Below, piece after piece: positions 37,771 through 47,790 of a stretch of 64,000 nucleotides of DNA. The first letter of the stretch is position 1; every line of letters starts with the position of its first letter. This stretch comes from Zygosaccharomyces rouxii (lineage: Eukaryota > Ascomycota > Saccharomycetes > Saccharomycetales > Saccharomycetaceae). Both the position numbers and the translations under genes were made by a program. The notes beneath the pieces are model-generated. The model had not been told where the DNA came from, searched no databases, and was given only the letters and a program-made list of their open reading frames with translations. The stretch lies in assembly GCF_000026365.1 (NCBI RefSeq), contig NC_012995.1, positions 250,501 through 314,500 of the forward strand, written 5' to 3'.

Positions 37771-40365
37771 ATGAATAATTTAAACGTTCTAGGTGATTCA
37801 GTAAGAGGTACTTTGGGTAGGTTGCGAGATAAACATGCTTTTCTACACCAGCAAAAGAGATATTATTTAGATGTAAGAAGTCGGCTATTGGAATTGAATA
37901 CGAGGAAAAATGGAGAGGATGACGACGACGACGATGATGATAATCATGATAATACGGAGGAAAAAATTGCGGAGACGGGACTCGAATTCAACGATATAAT
38001 TATATCGACGAAACGGAGAATTTTCATTAGTATTGGATACGAATATTTTGTGGAAAGGAATGAAGAGGAAGCAGTTGCATTTGCAGACGATAAGTTAAGT
38101 TTAATTTCAGAAGCCATAGTTCAATTCGATGATAAGATTCAAGAAGCGGAATTGACGGAAAGACGTATTAAAGAATTAGCTGAGAAAGGTGACGATTTTG
38201 AAGATGAATTTCAAGGCGATGAGGAGGAAGGTTTACCCGCCATGGATATTAGAGAAGAATTAGATGAGGACGGTAATGTCATAAGTAGTAGTGTGACGCC
38301 AAGTGCCAACCAAAAGACTAGAAAGGAACTAGAAAAAACCTTACTTGGTGAACAGCATGAGAATAATGAACAAAATGGATTAAGCGATTTTGAAAAGAAT
38401 CTAAAGGGTAAACTGGTTAAAAAAGAAGAGGAGAAGAAGAAGAAAGAAAGACAAGAGATTGAGAAACGAGAACGGGAAGAGCGTGAGAAACGAGAGCAAG
38501 AAGAGCGTGAGAAACGAGAACAAGAAGAGCGCCAGAGAGAATATGATTCACGCCCTCCAATAGATATGGATATGGAAAATATGTATACTTTTGAAGACTT
38601 AGTCAGAGAGATGGACGAAAGGGATGAACTGGAAGACCAATTAGGTGAAGACGAGTATTTACAATCGGAAGATGAAGATGATGAGGATGAGGACGAAGAT
38701 GATGCTTTCGGCTATTCGGTGATTCCTGGTTCCATGGCACAAAGTTCATTTATGGAGCAGATCAAAAAATTACGTAGAGATCGTTTACCGCCACCCAAGT
38801 CAATTCTTAAATCGCGAAGTAAAGATTCTAAACCCAAGAAATCTGTTGGGTTTGCTGAAAATGCGGACGTTCATGAAGTGGAAAATCTAAAAGACGCTAA
38901 CAAAGGTAATCATCACAATCCATTGTTACAAATTGACGATGACGGTACGGTTCTGAGCAGCGAAGAATTTGATAGTGATCTTTTTGCAAAATTGATTGGT
39001 GTACAGGGACCAGATGAAATCCACGAAAGGTATAAGGAAGAGGTTGAGACCAAGGAAAGACAAGAAGAAGAGAGGGCCCATTCGAAGAAGCGTGTTTCGA
39101 GATTTAAATTGGAAAGAACCTCGAAGGAAGAGAATCATGTGGAAAGGGAACCCGCCGAGAATGGCTCCGATGCTGCAGTTTCTGATGTAGTCGAGAAGGA
39201 AGATCCTGTTGCAGAAGATCCCGCCTCAATTGAACCTCGTTTCCAAAGGTCTGAGAGGAGTGGAGTCGTTTCCGATATAGTCGAGAAAGAAGATCCTGTT
39301 ACAGAAGAGCCTGCTTATACTGATCCTCGTTTCCAAAGGTCTGGAAGAAATGAAGCAGTTTCCGATATAGTCGAGAAAGAAGATCCTGTTACAGAAAAGC
39401 CCACCTCAATTGATCCTCTTTTTCAAAGATCTGGAAGAAATGAAGCAGTTTCTGATATAGTCGAGAAGGAAGACCCTGTAGCAGAAAAGCCCGCCTCAAT
39501 TGATCCTCTTTTCCAAAGGTCTAGAAGAAATGAAGCAGTTTCTGATATAGTGGAAAATGACGTTGACGATGAGGGCCCCGTTTTTGAGAGGAAGCTTGAT
39601 ATCGATCACGATCTCGAACTTGAACTTGATCCGCCACACCATCAAAAGAAGTTCATTCTGAGAAAGCCTCTAAGGTCCCTGCATAAGCCCAAGAGGAAAC
39701 CGCAACAGAGACCTAAAATTGAGCAGTTAGATAGCGACGAGGAGGATGACAAGGAAATTGATGAAGCTAAACCTTTACCAAATGAGAATAATGATGATTC
39801 ATCCACAGATTTTCCACCTGAAGTCCAAAAAGCCGCTAGGGGACCACAGAAACCTGTAGTTATACCTAATGTTGACTATAAATCGTTGGGCGAAAATTTA
39901 GACGATATGGCCAGGGCATACGCTTTGGGCGTCTATGACGATGATTTACACGATGATCCCGGAACTCTAGTAGAAAAGTTGGATGATTTCAAAAACTACA
40001 ACAAACAAGTCGAACAGCTGGAAGATGATATCAAAGAATTTCGCCTAAATAATCCGGCCCAAGAGGAAGTAAATGAAGACGACGACGATGATGATAATGG
40101 GCCTCTGATGACAGATGTGGTGGAAAAGGATTTACCCTCCAATTACGACGAGCAATATGATGAAGATGAAGATTTATCCCTGCATCCAGACAAGCTGAGC
40201 GAGTCTGTTGCCATAGACTATCTCCGCTTCAAAGAATCTCTAATGAAAGACAGATTCGCTGAATATAGAACTGATGAAGAGAAACAACTGGAACCCATTG
40301 ACGAGTGGGGGAACCCAGTCAAGCGTAGTAGGTTCAAGTCACAGAGATTTGGACTCGGCAACTAG
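37771..40365 (+). CDS. BUD27: URI-type unconventional prefoldin (BUD27)
   Basis: The 864-residue product matches Bud27/URI (796). The N-terminal prefoldin-like coiled coil (LRDKHAFLHQQKRYYLDVRSRL) is split by an acidic insert; VGFAENADVHEVENL is a conserved middle motif. Coiled-coil Glu/Arg repeats (about residues 215-250) and a block of four 30-residue repeats (residues 469-588) lengthen the protein. The C-terminal 150 residues (VVIPNVDYKSLGENLDDMARAYALG and following) resemble the Bud27 tail. It helps assemble RNA polymerases and links TOR to translation initiation. Confidence 0.9.
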   Translation: MNNLNVLGDSVRGTLGRLRDKHAFLHQQKRYYLDVRSRLLELNTRKNGEDDDDDDDDNHDNTEEKIAETGLEFNDIIISTKRRIFISIGYEYFVERNEEEAVAFADDKLSLISEAIVQFDDKIQEAELTERRIKELAEKGDDFEDEFQGDEEEGLPAMDIREELDEDGNVISSSVTPSANQKTRKELEKTLLGEQHENNEQNGLSDFEKNLKGKLVKKEEEKKKKERQEIEKREREEREKREQEEREKREQEERQREYDSRPPIDMDMENMYTFEDLVREMDERDELEDQLGEDEYLQSEDEDDEDEDEDDAFGYSVIPGSMAQSSFMEQIKKLRRDRLPPPKSILKSRSKDSKPKKSVGFAENADVHEVENLKDANKGNHHNPLLQIDDDGTVLSSEEFDSDLFAKLIGVQGPDEIHERYKEEVETKERQEEERAHSKKRVSRFKLERTSKEENHVEREPAENGSDAAVSDVVEKEDPVAEDPASIEPRFQRSERSGVVSDIVEKEDPVTEEPAYTDPRFQRSGRNEAVSDIVEKEDPVTEKPTSIDPLFQRSGRNEAVSDIVEKEDPVAEKPASIDPLFQRSRRNEAVSDIVENDVDDEGPVFERKLDIDHDLELELDPPHHQKKFILRKPLRSLHKPKRKPQQRPKIEQLDSDEEDDKEIDEAKPLPNENNDDSSTDFPPEVQKAARGPQKPVVIPNVDYKSLGENLDDMARAYALGVYDDDLHDDPGTLVEKLDDFKNYNKQVEQLEDDIKEFRLNNPAQEEVNEDDDDDDNGPLMTDVVEKDLPSNYDEQYDEDEDLSLHPDKLSESVAIDYLRFKESLMKDRFAEYRTDEEKQLEPIDEWGNPVKRSRFKSQRFGLGN
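39175..39534 (+). repeat. Four tandem 90-bp repeats within BUD27
   Basis: Units start at 39175, 39265, 39355 and 39445, each 90 bp, encoding AVSDIVEKEDPVTEKPxSID-type 30-residue units. A truncated fifth copy starts at 39535 (AVSDIVEN). Units 3 and 4 are the most alike. Confidence 0.93.
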
Positions 40366-40738
40366 AGTGTAAATATAAATATTTAATAAATTCTGTGTAA
40401 TTTTTGTTACCCGGTACTACTTTACCGCCTATAGTACTCTGATATCGAACATCACGTGAGATTTCATCAGGGGATTATCAATGTCTTTCGGAGTCCTCGA
40501 TAAAGAAAACGTTGTGGTTCTCAATAAAATCACAACATAGCAGCAAATTCAGCTCTAACAACACAGTTAAAAGAACCTAACAAGTATCAATATGATTTTT
40601 TTCTCTTCTTAACATGCCAAGGATTTAAATTTGACGAGTGTATTTATCTGAGGTGAAATCAGGAGATAAGTTCAAAATAGTCCATCACCGTTTCCTTTCT
40701 TTATCGCTTACAGATAAGGCCTAACATCTCGAACCAGG
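40366..40738 (+). promoter_or_regulatory. Promoter of the GCR1_C gene with Reb1 site
   Basis: TTACCCG (40407-40413) is a Reb1 site shortly after the BUD27 stop, suited to insulating tandem genes or making a nucleosome-free region. CACGTG occurs at 40453-40458. The rest is AT-rich without other clear motifs. Confidence 0.5.
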
Positions 40739-41941
40739 ATGAAAAGTACGGCTGTCGAAGAGAAGATGGATTCAAGTCCCACCTCATCGAGTAGGTCACG
40801 TAAAAATGGATTCGAGGAACTGGTGAGAAGTATGCATGAGAGCAGTAATGAAGTTAATTTAAAGGAAGCTGATCTTACATCACAGGAGTATATTCAAAAA
40901 TTGGTTGGTGATTCGTTAAGGACAGATTTTGTATCGCCATTTGATAAAGTTGCAGATGACAGTGAATTCCATTATACCTCGTCATTTAAGGCCAGGCCGC
41001 AAGCTGAGTACTTTGATTTTGATGAAAAGTATATGTATAGGCCTGAGAAGAGACAGGAAAGGAATGATGATCATGATGAGTTCGAGACACAATATCACGA
41101 GAGCGAATACGAGGACGAAGATGTAGATATGGAAGAAGTAGCTGAAGAGGTTGGAGATGAAGTCGGAGACGAGGCGGATTTGCAAAGTGTCATTGATGCG
41201 GTTTCGTTATGCAAGACAATTTTTGGTGATATGATTGGTAAAATTGATAAAGTCGCATTGACATCTATGACCTATAAGACTACCAAGATGGGCGTTTCCC
41301 ACATGGATAGAGAAATGTCAGATATTCTAGATACCGTTAGAGATTTAGTACCTCATTCAGAAAGTACACTGTCGAGTACGGCGACTCAGCAGTTACAACA
41401 GGATCACGTGGAAATCCAACCTTCTTCGCATTCGGCGCTGGGCGCTCATAGTAACGTATTTCAAGGTCCTTATAATGCAATAAGATCTGATCCCTGTGCA
41501 CGTTTACCGAACTTTGGTGTCATTTTAATTAAATCACCTGCATCAGTTTCACAACTCTGGGATGAATATACAAAGATACCAGCAGAATGGCCAGTTAAAG
41601 ATTTGTTCACATTCACTCTTTTACAACAAGGTGGTCCCAATAATGTGAGCGATATTGAATTAATAACGAAGCGTCGCACATCAATTAAACAATTAGAGGA
41701 AAACTTGGGGTCTTCTTGGCGTAATGCCGAAAAAAATTTCTCTAGACAGATTAACAGACGTAAAAAAATATGGAAACCAATTGAAGAGGGGCTATCAGAT
41801 GGTTTGCCGTTGCAAGTTTGCTTTAGCATCTTGGAAAACTACGCTAAAAATAAGGGTAAGGGCCTTTCGTGGTATTACAATGGGGTTCCTTTCAAATTAT
41901 CAGATGTTTATGAGAAGCTACCTGCAAGTAAAAAGAAATAA
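40739..41941 (+). CDS. GCR1_C-domain DNA-binding protein (Msn1/Hot1/Gcr1 family)
   Basis: The 400-residue product is acidic in the middle (residues 110-150). Its C-terminus aligns with the GCR1_C DNA-binding domain of Msn1/Hot1: IKSPASVSQLWDEYT, then SIKQLEENLGSSWR, SRQINRRKKIWKPIEEGL and a hydrophobic closing helix. Between the WDEYT and SIKQLEE parts about 38 residues are inserted where Msn1 has only a few. In Msn1/Hot1 this domain binds DNA to control osmostress and carbon genes. I know of no such gene between BUD27 and OSW2 in S. cerevisiae. It could be a relocated MSN1/HOT1 relative or a lost paralogue. Confidence 0.78.
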   Translation: MKSTAVEEKMDSSPTSSSRSRKNGFEELVRSMHESSNEVNLKEADLTSQEYIQKLVGDSLRTDFVSPFDKVADDSEFHYTSSFKARPQAEYFDFDEKYMYRPEKRQERNDDHDEFETQYHESEYEDEDVDMEEVAEEVGDEVGDEADLQSVIDAVSLCKTIFGDMIGKIDKVALTSMTYKTTKMGVSHMDREMSDILDTVRDLVPHSESTLSSTATQQLQQDHVEIQPSSHSALGAHSNVFQGPYNAIRSDPCARLPNFGVILIKSPASVSQLWDEYTKIPAEWPVKDLFTFTLLQQGGPNNVSDIELITKRRTSIKQLEENLGSSWRNAEKNFSRQINRRKKIWKPIEEGLSDGLPLQVCFSILENYAKNKGKGLSWYYNGVPFKLSDVYEKLPASKKK

Positions 41942-42451
41942 TTCGAAGGTTTTATTCAATTCTCTGTACAGCGACATTTTTTTCTTCTTCTTCTTCTTCT
42001 TCTAATACTAATGATAATAGTAATAATAATAAACATTTATGTCGGGGTTATTTATTTATTTAGTTACTTATTGTTTATCGGTCGTGCCAGGTTTTAGTGA
42101 CGCGCGCCAATATGAAATTCACACTAAGTACGTAATTTCGTTTTTGCGTCGCTGATTTACGGCACTGACGCTGACCTTCTGATTTCTCCAGCTGAAATGC
42201 TGTTAGAATAAAAAATAATAAAAATTTAAACAAAAATTGAATAAAACACGGGCAGTTTGAAGTCAAAGACGAGCTGACTGGAATTTTTGGATTTGCCTCA
42301 ACAGTTTGCAATTGTACGGTTCACTACTGGTGTGGATTAGCCTGCCTAGTAGTAAACAATTTGTCGATAGAGTTTGAATTGAAAAAATAGAGAAAATAAA
42401 AGAATAAAAGAATAAAATACGATAAAATACATATATATATATTGAAGGAGA
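41942..42451. other. Intergenic region upstream of the OSW2-like gene
   Basis: It contains a TTC microsatellite (about 41981-42003) and AT-rich sequence ending in an ATATAT run (42431-42440) 12 bp before the next ATG. Reverse-strand frames at 42075-42508 have no protein features. No other element is recognised. Confidence 0.5.
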
Positions 42452-44980
42452 ATGCAAGGGCAAGGGCAAATTTCCTGTATCATTGTGGGTGAAACTCCAG
42501 ATATCCAATTTTTGGGATGGAGATTAAGTTTAGGAAGTGCATTTATTGTGCTCGTCTCACAATATGTGTCGAGCGATGGTTTAGTGGGTTGGAAATCAAG
42601 TAGGTTAGGTGCCAATTTTTATACACCTAATGTGTTCGCCAAAGAGGTTGGAGAATTATCTCCAAAGCTTTTAAATCCGGATAATGGGAAATGTAAGTAT
42701 CCAATTGATGTCATTATTATTAGTGGGATTTCCATTGGACAATTTGCAGAAAATTGTAAAGCAGTATCGAGATTCGCAAATCCACAGACAACGGTATTGG
42801 TTAATGCATCCTTCGGTTGTGAGTTAGAAGAAGTGGCGCTAAATGTTTTTGATAAAAATTGTAAATGCGTCATGTCCATTGCATGCGATATAGAATGTCG
42901 TCAATTGTCATTAGGTTCATATGCATTGGTAAACGATAATAATTGTAAAGTTTATTTGGGATTAACATATACTTCACAAAATGATAGTGATAAGGCCCTG
43001 TTGTCAAAGAATGAAGCCAGTGTTAGAGAGGAATTGGATATTCAAACTGACACCAACACAAATAAATTAATCAAACAGCTAACCGTTACCAAATGGGTTA
43101 AAGTACAATCTTATAAAAATCCACAAGAGATGGCAGTCAAGATTTGGGAAATGATTATCCCCAAAATTTCATTAAACATTTTATCAGTAATTTATGAACA
43201 ATTCGATTACGACACTTTACTCAAGAACAAATCAAATGAGATTGTATTTAGGGATTTGGTAAAGGAATTGTTTGATATCTGCTATGCCCAATGTAATGCT
43301 AAAGTGGAAACGTTTATGTCTGAAACCAATACTAGCATTTCTTCTAATAAAAGTACTGGTGCCATTGATTTTAATAAGATTGTCGACCATTGTAAATCCA
43401 AGAGGAAAGAATTAATTAAGACAACTGTTAACGAGTATCCAGAATATTTATCATTGCCATTTGAATCTTATTGTTTTTATCATAGATTTGAATATCCCGC
43501 TCATATTCTTTTGTACCAACCAATTCTTTTGGCTAAAAAATACAATGCCCAGTGTTCCAATTTAAACTTCCTATACGGATTTTATTCAAGATTATTATCA
43601 TTAAGTGGATTATCCATATACGGTGGCAGAAGTGAATCGCATATTTCTGTATTTGATAAAAGAGTTGCAGAAGCTTCGAATAACTCTAATAATAGCGGTA
43701 ATGGTCATAAGAGGAAGACAAAAAAGAGTTCTAATAGAAAGAAGGATAAAAGTAAGCAAGTCAAGAAGGAAAAAAATCAAGCATTGGTAAAGGTAGCAAA
43801 ACCACATCCATTATGGTCAGGCTGTAGATCAAATAACGAATTAGGTCTTTGGGCGGTAGCGCCACCTTCAGGTAATGAATTATTACTACCTGATGATTTG
43901 GGAAATCTTTACCTTGCTGCAGAGAATTTAAATGGTCCATCGTCTGCATCAGTTTTATCACGCTCATCAAACGGAAATAATGGTTATTCGATTGGTAAAC
44001 CCAAGAGTATGGACTCCGATGATCATTATTCTACAGCAGAATCTAATGATGGAGGAGTAGTCGTTGGAATTGATAGCGATGATGAAAGGTTGAAAACTCG
44101 CAATAGTGGCCGTAATAGCGGCAGCGGCGGCAAGCGAGGTGGTTATTTAGACGGCAGTAGCGGAAGTATGGATGTGGATGATGACGAAGCCGAAACTGGG
44201 AGTTATTATGACCAAAGGGCAGCTAGTACTGGGACTCCTAGCGTTAACGATAGTGATGACGACTACGAGGAAGACGATGACGATGATTATGATTATCAGG
44301 AAGACGATGACGATGCATTAGAAATTAAGATGTCATCCCGTAGTGGTAAATTTAAAAATCGTGAGCTTATCAATAAGATTAGGAAGAAAAAAGGTGGTGC
44401 CTTGGAGAATATGGGGGTTATTGCTGTGCCACATTTTATTAAGAGATTTTCGCCCAAGACCCCAAACAACTCCAACACGTCTCTAGCAGTATTCGATCCT
44501 GCTACCGCAAATGATCCCTCACATGCTATCAAGAGACCTTACACTACCACGAGTTTAGAATTACAGTTGAGAACGGGAGAGCATTTAATCGCTAAGGAAT
44601 ATGACGATTTACATCAACAACTGACTGGACCTGAAACTGATCCAAGCCAAGTCAGACAAGCTCACGACAACAGGCGCAGAACTTTTGCTAATGTAGAGAA
44701 ACAGTTCTGGAAATTACAAAGGCGTCACAATATGTACAACAGAAACATCTCAAGGCCAAAGACTGGTCCATATGAAGATCTACTCGACCACATGGACATA
44801 CTGAGAAGAAGTAATGCCAACGAAATTCTCGATTTCACCACTTCAAGATATGGCAATGCAGAATCGTGTGCCAAAATGCAAAACGACAAAAACCTCATTT
44901 TGTCTCTCCATGAAAGTAAACTACGTGCTAGCAATAAAAATAAGCGTAAACTAAGAATCGGGGCAAGCAGCACAAGCTGA
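42452..44980 (+). CDS. OSW2: Osw2-like spore-wall protein with ketopantoate-reductase-like fold
   Basis: The 842-residue product begins GQISCIIVGETPDIQFLGWRLSLGSAFIVLVS, a Rossmann-like start, and its first 400 residues resemble the PanE/ApbA dehydrogenase-like Osw2 family (YLR054C, about 724). It lacks an obvious GxGxxG. The middle (about residues 405-640) is low-complexity: a basic KRKTKKSSNRKKDKSK stretch, then Ser/Gly- and Asp/Glu-rich runs. The C-terminal 200 residues are basic and helical (VEKQFWKLQRRHNMYNRNIS). Placement after SPT8 on the chromosome XII track, next to the YLR053C-position ORF, supports the name. Its function in spore-wall assembly is taken from S. cerevisiae. Confidence 0.75.
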   Translation: MQGQGQISCIIVGETPDIQFLGWRLSLGSAFIVLVSQYVSSDGLVGWKSSRLGANFYTPNVFAKEVGELSPKLLNPDNGKCKYPIDVIIISGISIGQFAENCKAVSRFANPQTTVLVNASFGCELEEVALNVFDKNCKCVMSIACDIECRQLSLGSYALVNDNNCKVYLGLTYTSQNDSDKALLSKNEASVREELDIQTDTNTNKLIKQLTVTKWVKVQSYKNPQEMAVKIWEMIIPKISLNILSVIYEQFDYDTLLKNKSNEIVFRDLVKELFDICYAQCNAKVETFMSETNTSISSNKSTGAIDFNKIVDHCKSKRKELIKTTVNEYPEYLSLPFESYCFYHRFEYPAHILLYQPILLAKKYNAQCSNLNFLYGFYSRLLSLSGLSIYGGRSESHISVFDKRVAEASNNSNNSGNGHKRKTKKSSNRKKDKSKQVKKEKNQALVKVAKPHPLWSGCRSNNELGLWAVAPPSGNELLLPDDLGNLYLAAENLNGPSSASVLSRSSNGNNGYSIGKPKSMDSDDHYSTAESNDGGVVVGIDSDDERLKTRNSGRNSGSGGKRGGYLDGSSGSMDVDDDEAETGSYYDQRAASTGTPSVNDSDDDYEEDDDDDYDYQEDDDDALEIKMSSRSGKFKNRELINKIRKKKGGALENMGVIAVPHFIKRFSPKTPNNSNTSLAVFDPATANDPSHAIKRPYTTTSLELQLRTGEHLIAKEYDDLHQQLTGPETDPSQVRQAHDNRRRTFANVEKQFWKLQRRHNMYNRNISRPKTGPYEDLLDHMDILRRSNANEILDFTTSRYGNAESCAKMQNDKNLILSLHESKLRASNKNKRKLRIGASSTS

Positions 44981-45517
44981 AGGGTCTCGAGCATTATATA
45001 ATACTGACTACCTATTACCTACTACTTACAACTATAGAGCAGTTATAACTGACTTCCTTACTTACTTACTTACTTTACTTAGTATGGTGCATTTTCTTAT
45101 CCTGCGACGCGCTCAACTTATTCGCGTAGATCAACTACTTGGAGCGGTATAGAACTTCCGTTCGAAACTATGGCAACTCGCCTGCAAAGGTTAAAGGGAC
45201 AAAAGGTCACAAAATGAGCCCTTTTAACAACCACCAGTACCACTGCAACCACGGTCAGTTAGTTTTACTAATGTGGACAATTGATCACAAAAATGCGCAA
45301 GAAACTTCCTCCTACTGCGAAAAGGAAATTAATCGGTATTTGAGAGATCCGAACTCACGCATAGAGAATGCCTCTACATGAATAGTTTTTTCCAATTAGA
45401 AACCTCATATGATCAATATTTTTAACGATCCAGTTATTTAAGCAAAATAGTGTTAATTTAGTGCTGATCCGTATATTCTCACTCCAACGAGTTGCATGCG
45501 AAGGGAGAAGAGTATTG
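44981..45517. other. Intergenic region upstream of the YLR053C-position ORF
   Basis: A TTAC tetranucleotide run (about 45056-45076) lies near its left end. The open frame at 45139-45381 begins with TTG and shows no protein signature. No gene is seen. Confidence 0.4.
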
Positions 45518-46012
45518 ATGATGTCTGTTATGTCGGCAACGGAGAGCAATGCAGGTAGGTTGGCCTATGATGATCAATTTGATGAGATGCACAACTTGGG
45601 GGGTCTCTTCACCCCCCAGGAGCTACCACTCGATGATTCGTTCGAACAAGATTTCGATCACCTTTCAGGATTTCTTGATCTACATGGGTTACAGGGTGCT
45701 GGTGGCACTGGTGACAACGGTACCCCCAATACACAGGCTTCTACTCCTATCCCCAGCAGTGAGAAGAGACCACCATTGGCGAGAAGGGCTAGATCAAATC
45801 CGTTCTACTGCCCATCACGACAAATCATGAATTTAGTACAAAAGAAAAAGATTTCAAAGAAAATCAAGAAGGAAAATTCAGATGCTTTCATATCGATGCT
45901 CTCATTATCACAATCCGACTCTCAGTCTCAACAGGTAATGCCACGAGAATTTGAAGAGAAGGTTAAAGATGCCGGTTCATCTTACAATACCCAAACTGAG
46001 GGTTCTCCGTAA
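45518..46012 (+). CDS. Unrecognised 164-residue protein at the YLR053C/NRS1 position
   Basis: The first ATG is at 45518 (others at 45521 and 45530); the upstream open frame begins with GTG. The N-terminal half is acidic (DDSFEQDFDHLSGFLDL, resembling an acidic activation region). It is followed by a Pro/Ser/Thr linker and a basic core (RARSNPFYCPSRQIMNLVQKK, KKIKKE), then a Ser/Gln tail. Its position downstream of OSW2 on the same strand, opposite IES3, matches S. cerevisiae YLR053C (NRS1, a short SBF-associated protein). Sequence homology is not established. Confidence 0.6.
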   Translation: MMSVMSATESNAGRLAYDDQFDEMHNLGGLFTPQELPLDDSFEQDFDHLSGFLDLHGLQGAGGTGDNGTPNTQASTPIPSSEKRPPLARRARSNPFYCPSRQIMNLVQKKKISKKIKKENSDAFISMLSLSQSDSQSQQVMPREFEEKVKDAGSSYNTQTEGSP

Positions 46013-46157
46013 GATATGTTGTTCGATTGACTCTTATTTTTAACGTTTTACATTCTTGCTGTTAGGTTCTTTTCACGTTTACATACATTTGATATAAATT
46101 ATTTTAGAATTTATGATCATTATTATTATTATTTATGGTTTGCTATCATTGTGCTCT

Positions 46158-47645
46158 CTAATACAATTCTTCATCTAATCTAGCGGCAGGGTTAGATTCA
46201 ATAAAGTCTAGAGAGACCTTATGACCCAATAATTCTCTAATGTTTTGGACCTTGTATTTAATCATTGTTGGTCTCTCTAATGATAATCCCCAACCAAGAA
46301 CTCTCAAGTCACGTGGAAGACCCATTGGTTCCAACATTTCAGCTCTGAACATACCTGAGTTACCAATTTCGACCCACTTCTTCAAACCTTCGTGCCATGA
46401 GAAGATTTCCATCGATGGTTCAGTGTATGGATTGTAAGTTGGTTTGAATCTTAGACCTGTAACACCCATTTTGGCGAAAAAGTCTTCCATAAATTTAATT
46501 AGATCACCCAATGTAATGTTATAATCGGCCAAAACACCTTCCACTTGATGAAATTCAGCTAAATGAGTTACATCAACAGCTTCGTTACGGAAAACACGAT
46601 CGATGGAAAATAATCTGGCAGGACCTGGGTTTGCTGCTAACTTGTGCAACATATTAGCGGAAGTTGGAGTTGTGTGAGTTCTTAGCACCAATCTTTGACA
46701 TTCTTGTTCCTTCCAAGTGTAGCGGTAACCAACTGAGTCAAATTTACCGTTCTCGTGAACAGCTTTCACATCATTTAAATATGCCTTATCAGATGGGAGA
46801 TCACTAGTCAATGGATCTTTGATGTAGAAAGTATCCTGTAAATCACGAGCAGGATGTTGTTGTGGCACGTAAAGAGCATCGAAATTCCAGAACCCTGTTT
46901 CCACATATTGATTACTTGGCATTTCTGTAAAACCCATACCGAAGAAAATTTGTCTGAATTCTTCTCTAACTTTACTCAATGGATGCAACGAACCACAATT
47001 GACTGTAATACCTTGAGAGTTGAAATTGTAAGGTTTGAAATCCGCATTCTTATAAGATCCACTAACGATCATGTCCGCAGTAATATCGGTCTCAGGTTTA
47101 GCGACTTCCAAAGAGAAATCAGCACCTTTAGAAACAGAAAAATCGGTCTGCTTCTTTGGGGTAATCAATTTTCTCTTTTTCAAATCTGTTACTACTTTAT
47201 CGTCCACCTTTTCACCATTAACAGCTTTAGTAATGGCCAGCTGAGTTTCGTCAGCAGGTAATTGGCCCTTAACCTTCTCGCTTGGTTCCAATTCGTTTTC
47301 CTTTGTCTTGACGATCCAGCCATTCTTGAATGCTCTGGCTTGTCCCACCTTACCGGTAGAACCTAATTTAGCTGGGACGTCTTTGATTTGCAATTTACCC
47401 AATTCGTTGATCAGTTGTAAAAGTTTTATTTCGTGGGATCCATGTGCGACGATCTCTTTACCTTCATCGGTAGCAGTGTAAAGAATTGAATCGTATCTTT
47501 TGAATTCTAATTTCCCATGTGCTTTCAAAGAGTTGAGCGCTGATAAAACGTCTTGTGGGTCTACGTCAGGGAAAACTTGAAGCGTAGAGGGAATCTCACC
47601 CAAATCACCAAGTTTGCGAAGAATTTGTAACTGGAAATCAGACAT
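46158..47645 (-). CDS. FRS2: Phenylalanyl-tRNA synthetase alpha subunit, cytosolic (FRS2)
   Basis: The 495-residue class II synthetase chain matches Frs2 (503). An N-terminal DNA-binding-like winged helix region (residues 1-100) is followed by the catalytic core: GSLHPLSKVREEFRQIF, QDTFYIKDP, the TSANMLH motif, FHQVEGVL (motif 2) and GWGLSLERPTMIKY (motif 3). It pairs with Frs1, encoded 42 kb to the left. It diverges from no gene; IES3 ends 145 bp upstream on the same strand, and it is convergent with the YLR053C-position ORF. Confidence 0.97.
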   Translation of the reverse strand: MSDFQLQILRKLGDLGEIPSTLQVFPDVDPQDVLSALNSLKAHGKLEFKRYDSILYTATDEGKEIVAHGSHEIKLLQLINELGKLQIKDVPAKLGSTGKVGQARAFKNGWIVKTKENELEPSEKVKGQLPADETQLAITKAVNGEKVDDKVVTDLKKRKLITPKKQTDFSVSKGADFSLEVAKPETDITADMIVSGSYKNADFKPYNFNSQGITVNCGSLHPLSKVREEFRQIFFGMGFTEMPSNQYVETGFWNFDALYVPQQHPARDLQDTFYIKDPLTSDLPSDKAYLNDVKAVHENGKFDSVGYRYTWKEQECQRLVLRTHTTPTSANMLHKLAANPGPARLFSIDRVFRNEAVDVTHLAEFHQVEGVLADYNITLGDLIKFMEDFFAKMGVTGLRFKPTYNPYTEPSMEIFSWHEGLKKWVEIGNSGMFRAEMLEPMGLPRDLRVLGWGLSLERPTMIKYKVQNIRELLGHKVSLDFIESNPAARLDEELY

Positions 47646-47790
47646 CCTGCCTCGTTATCGTATCAATAGCTGCTATGAAATGGTTGTAGACCGTCTTTCT
47701 CGAACTTGTTCAGTGAATTTTTTCACCTTCCATGTTGAAAAAAAAGTTGAGAAAAAACAAATGACCCGGCCAATGATCGACGCAATGGCT

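Noticed and set aside
45139..45381. 80-codon plus-strand frame upstream of the YLR053C-position ORF
   Set aside because: It begins with TTG, has no family resemblance and lies in a likely promoter.
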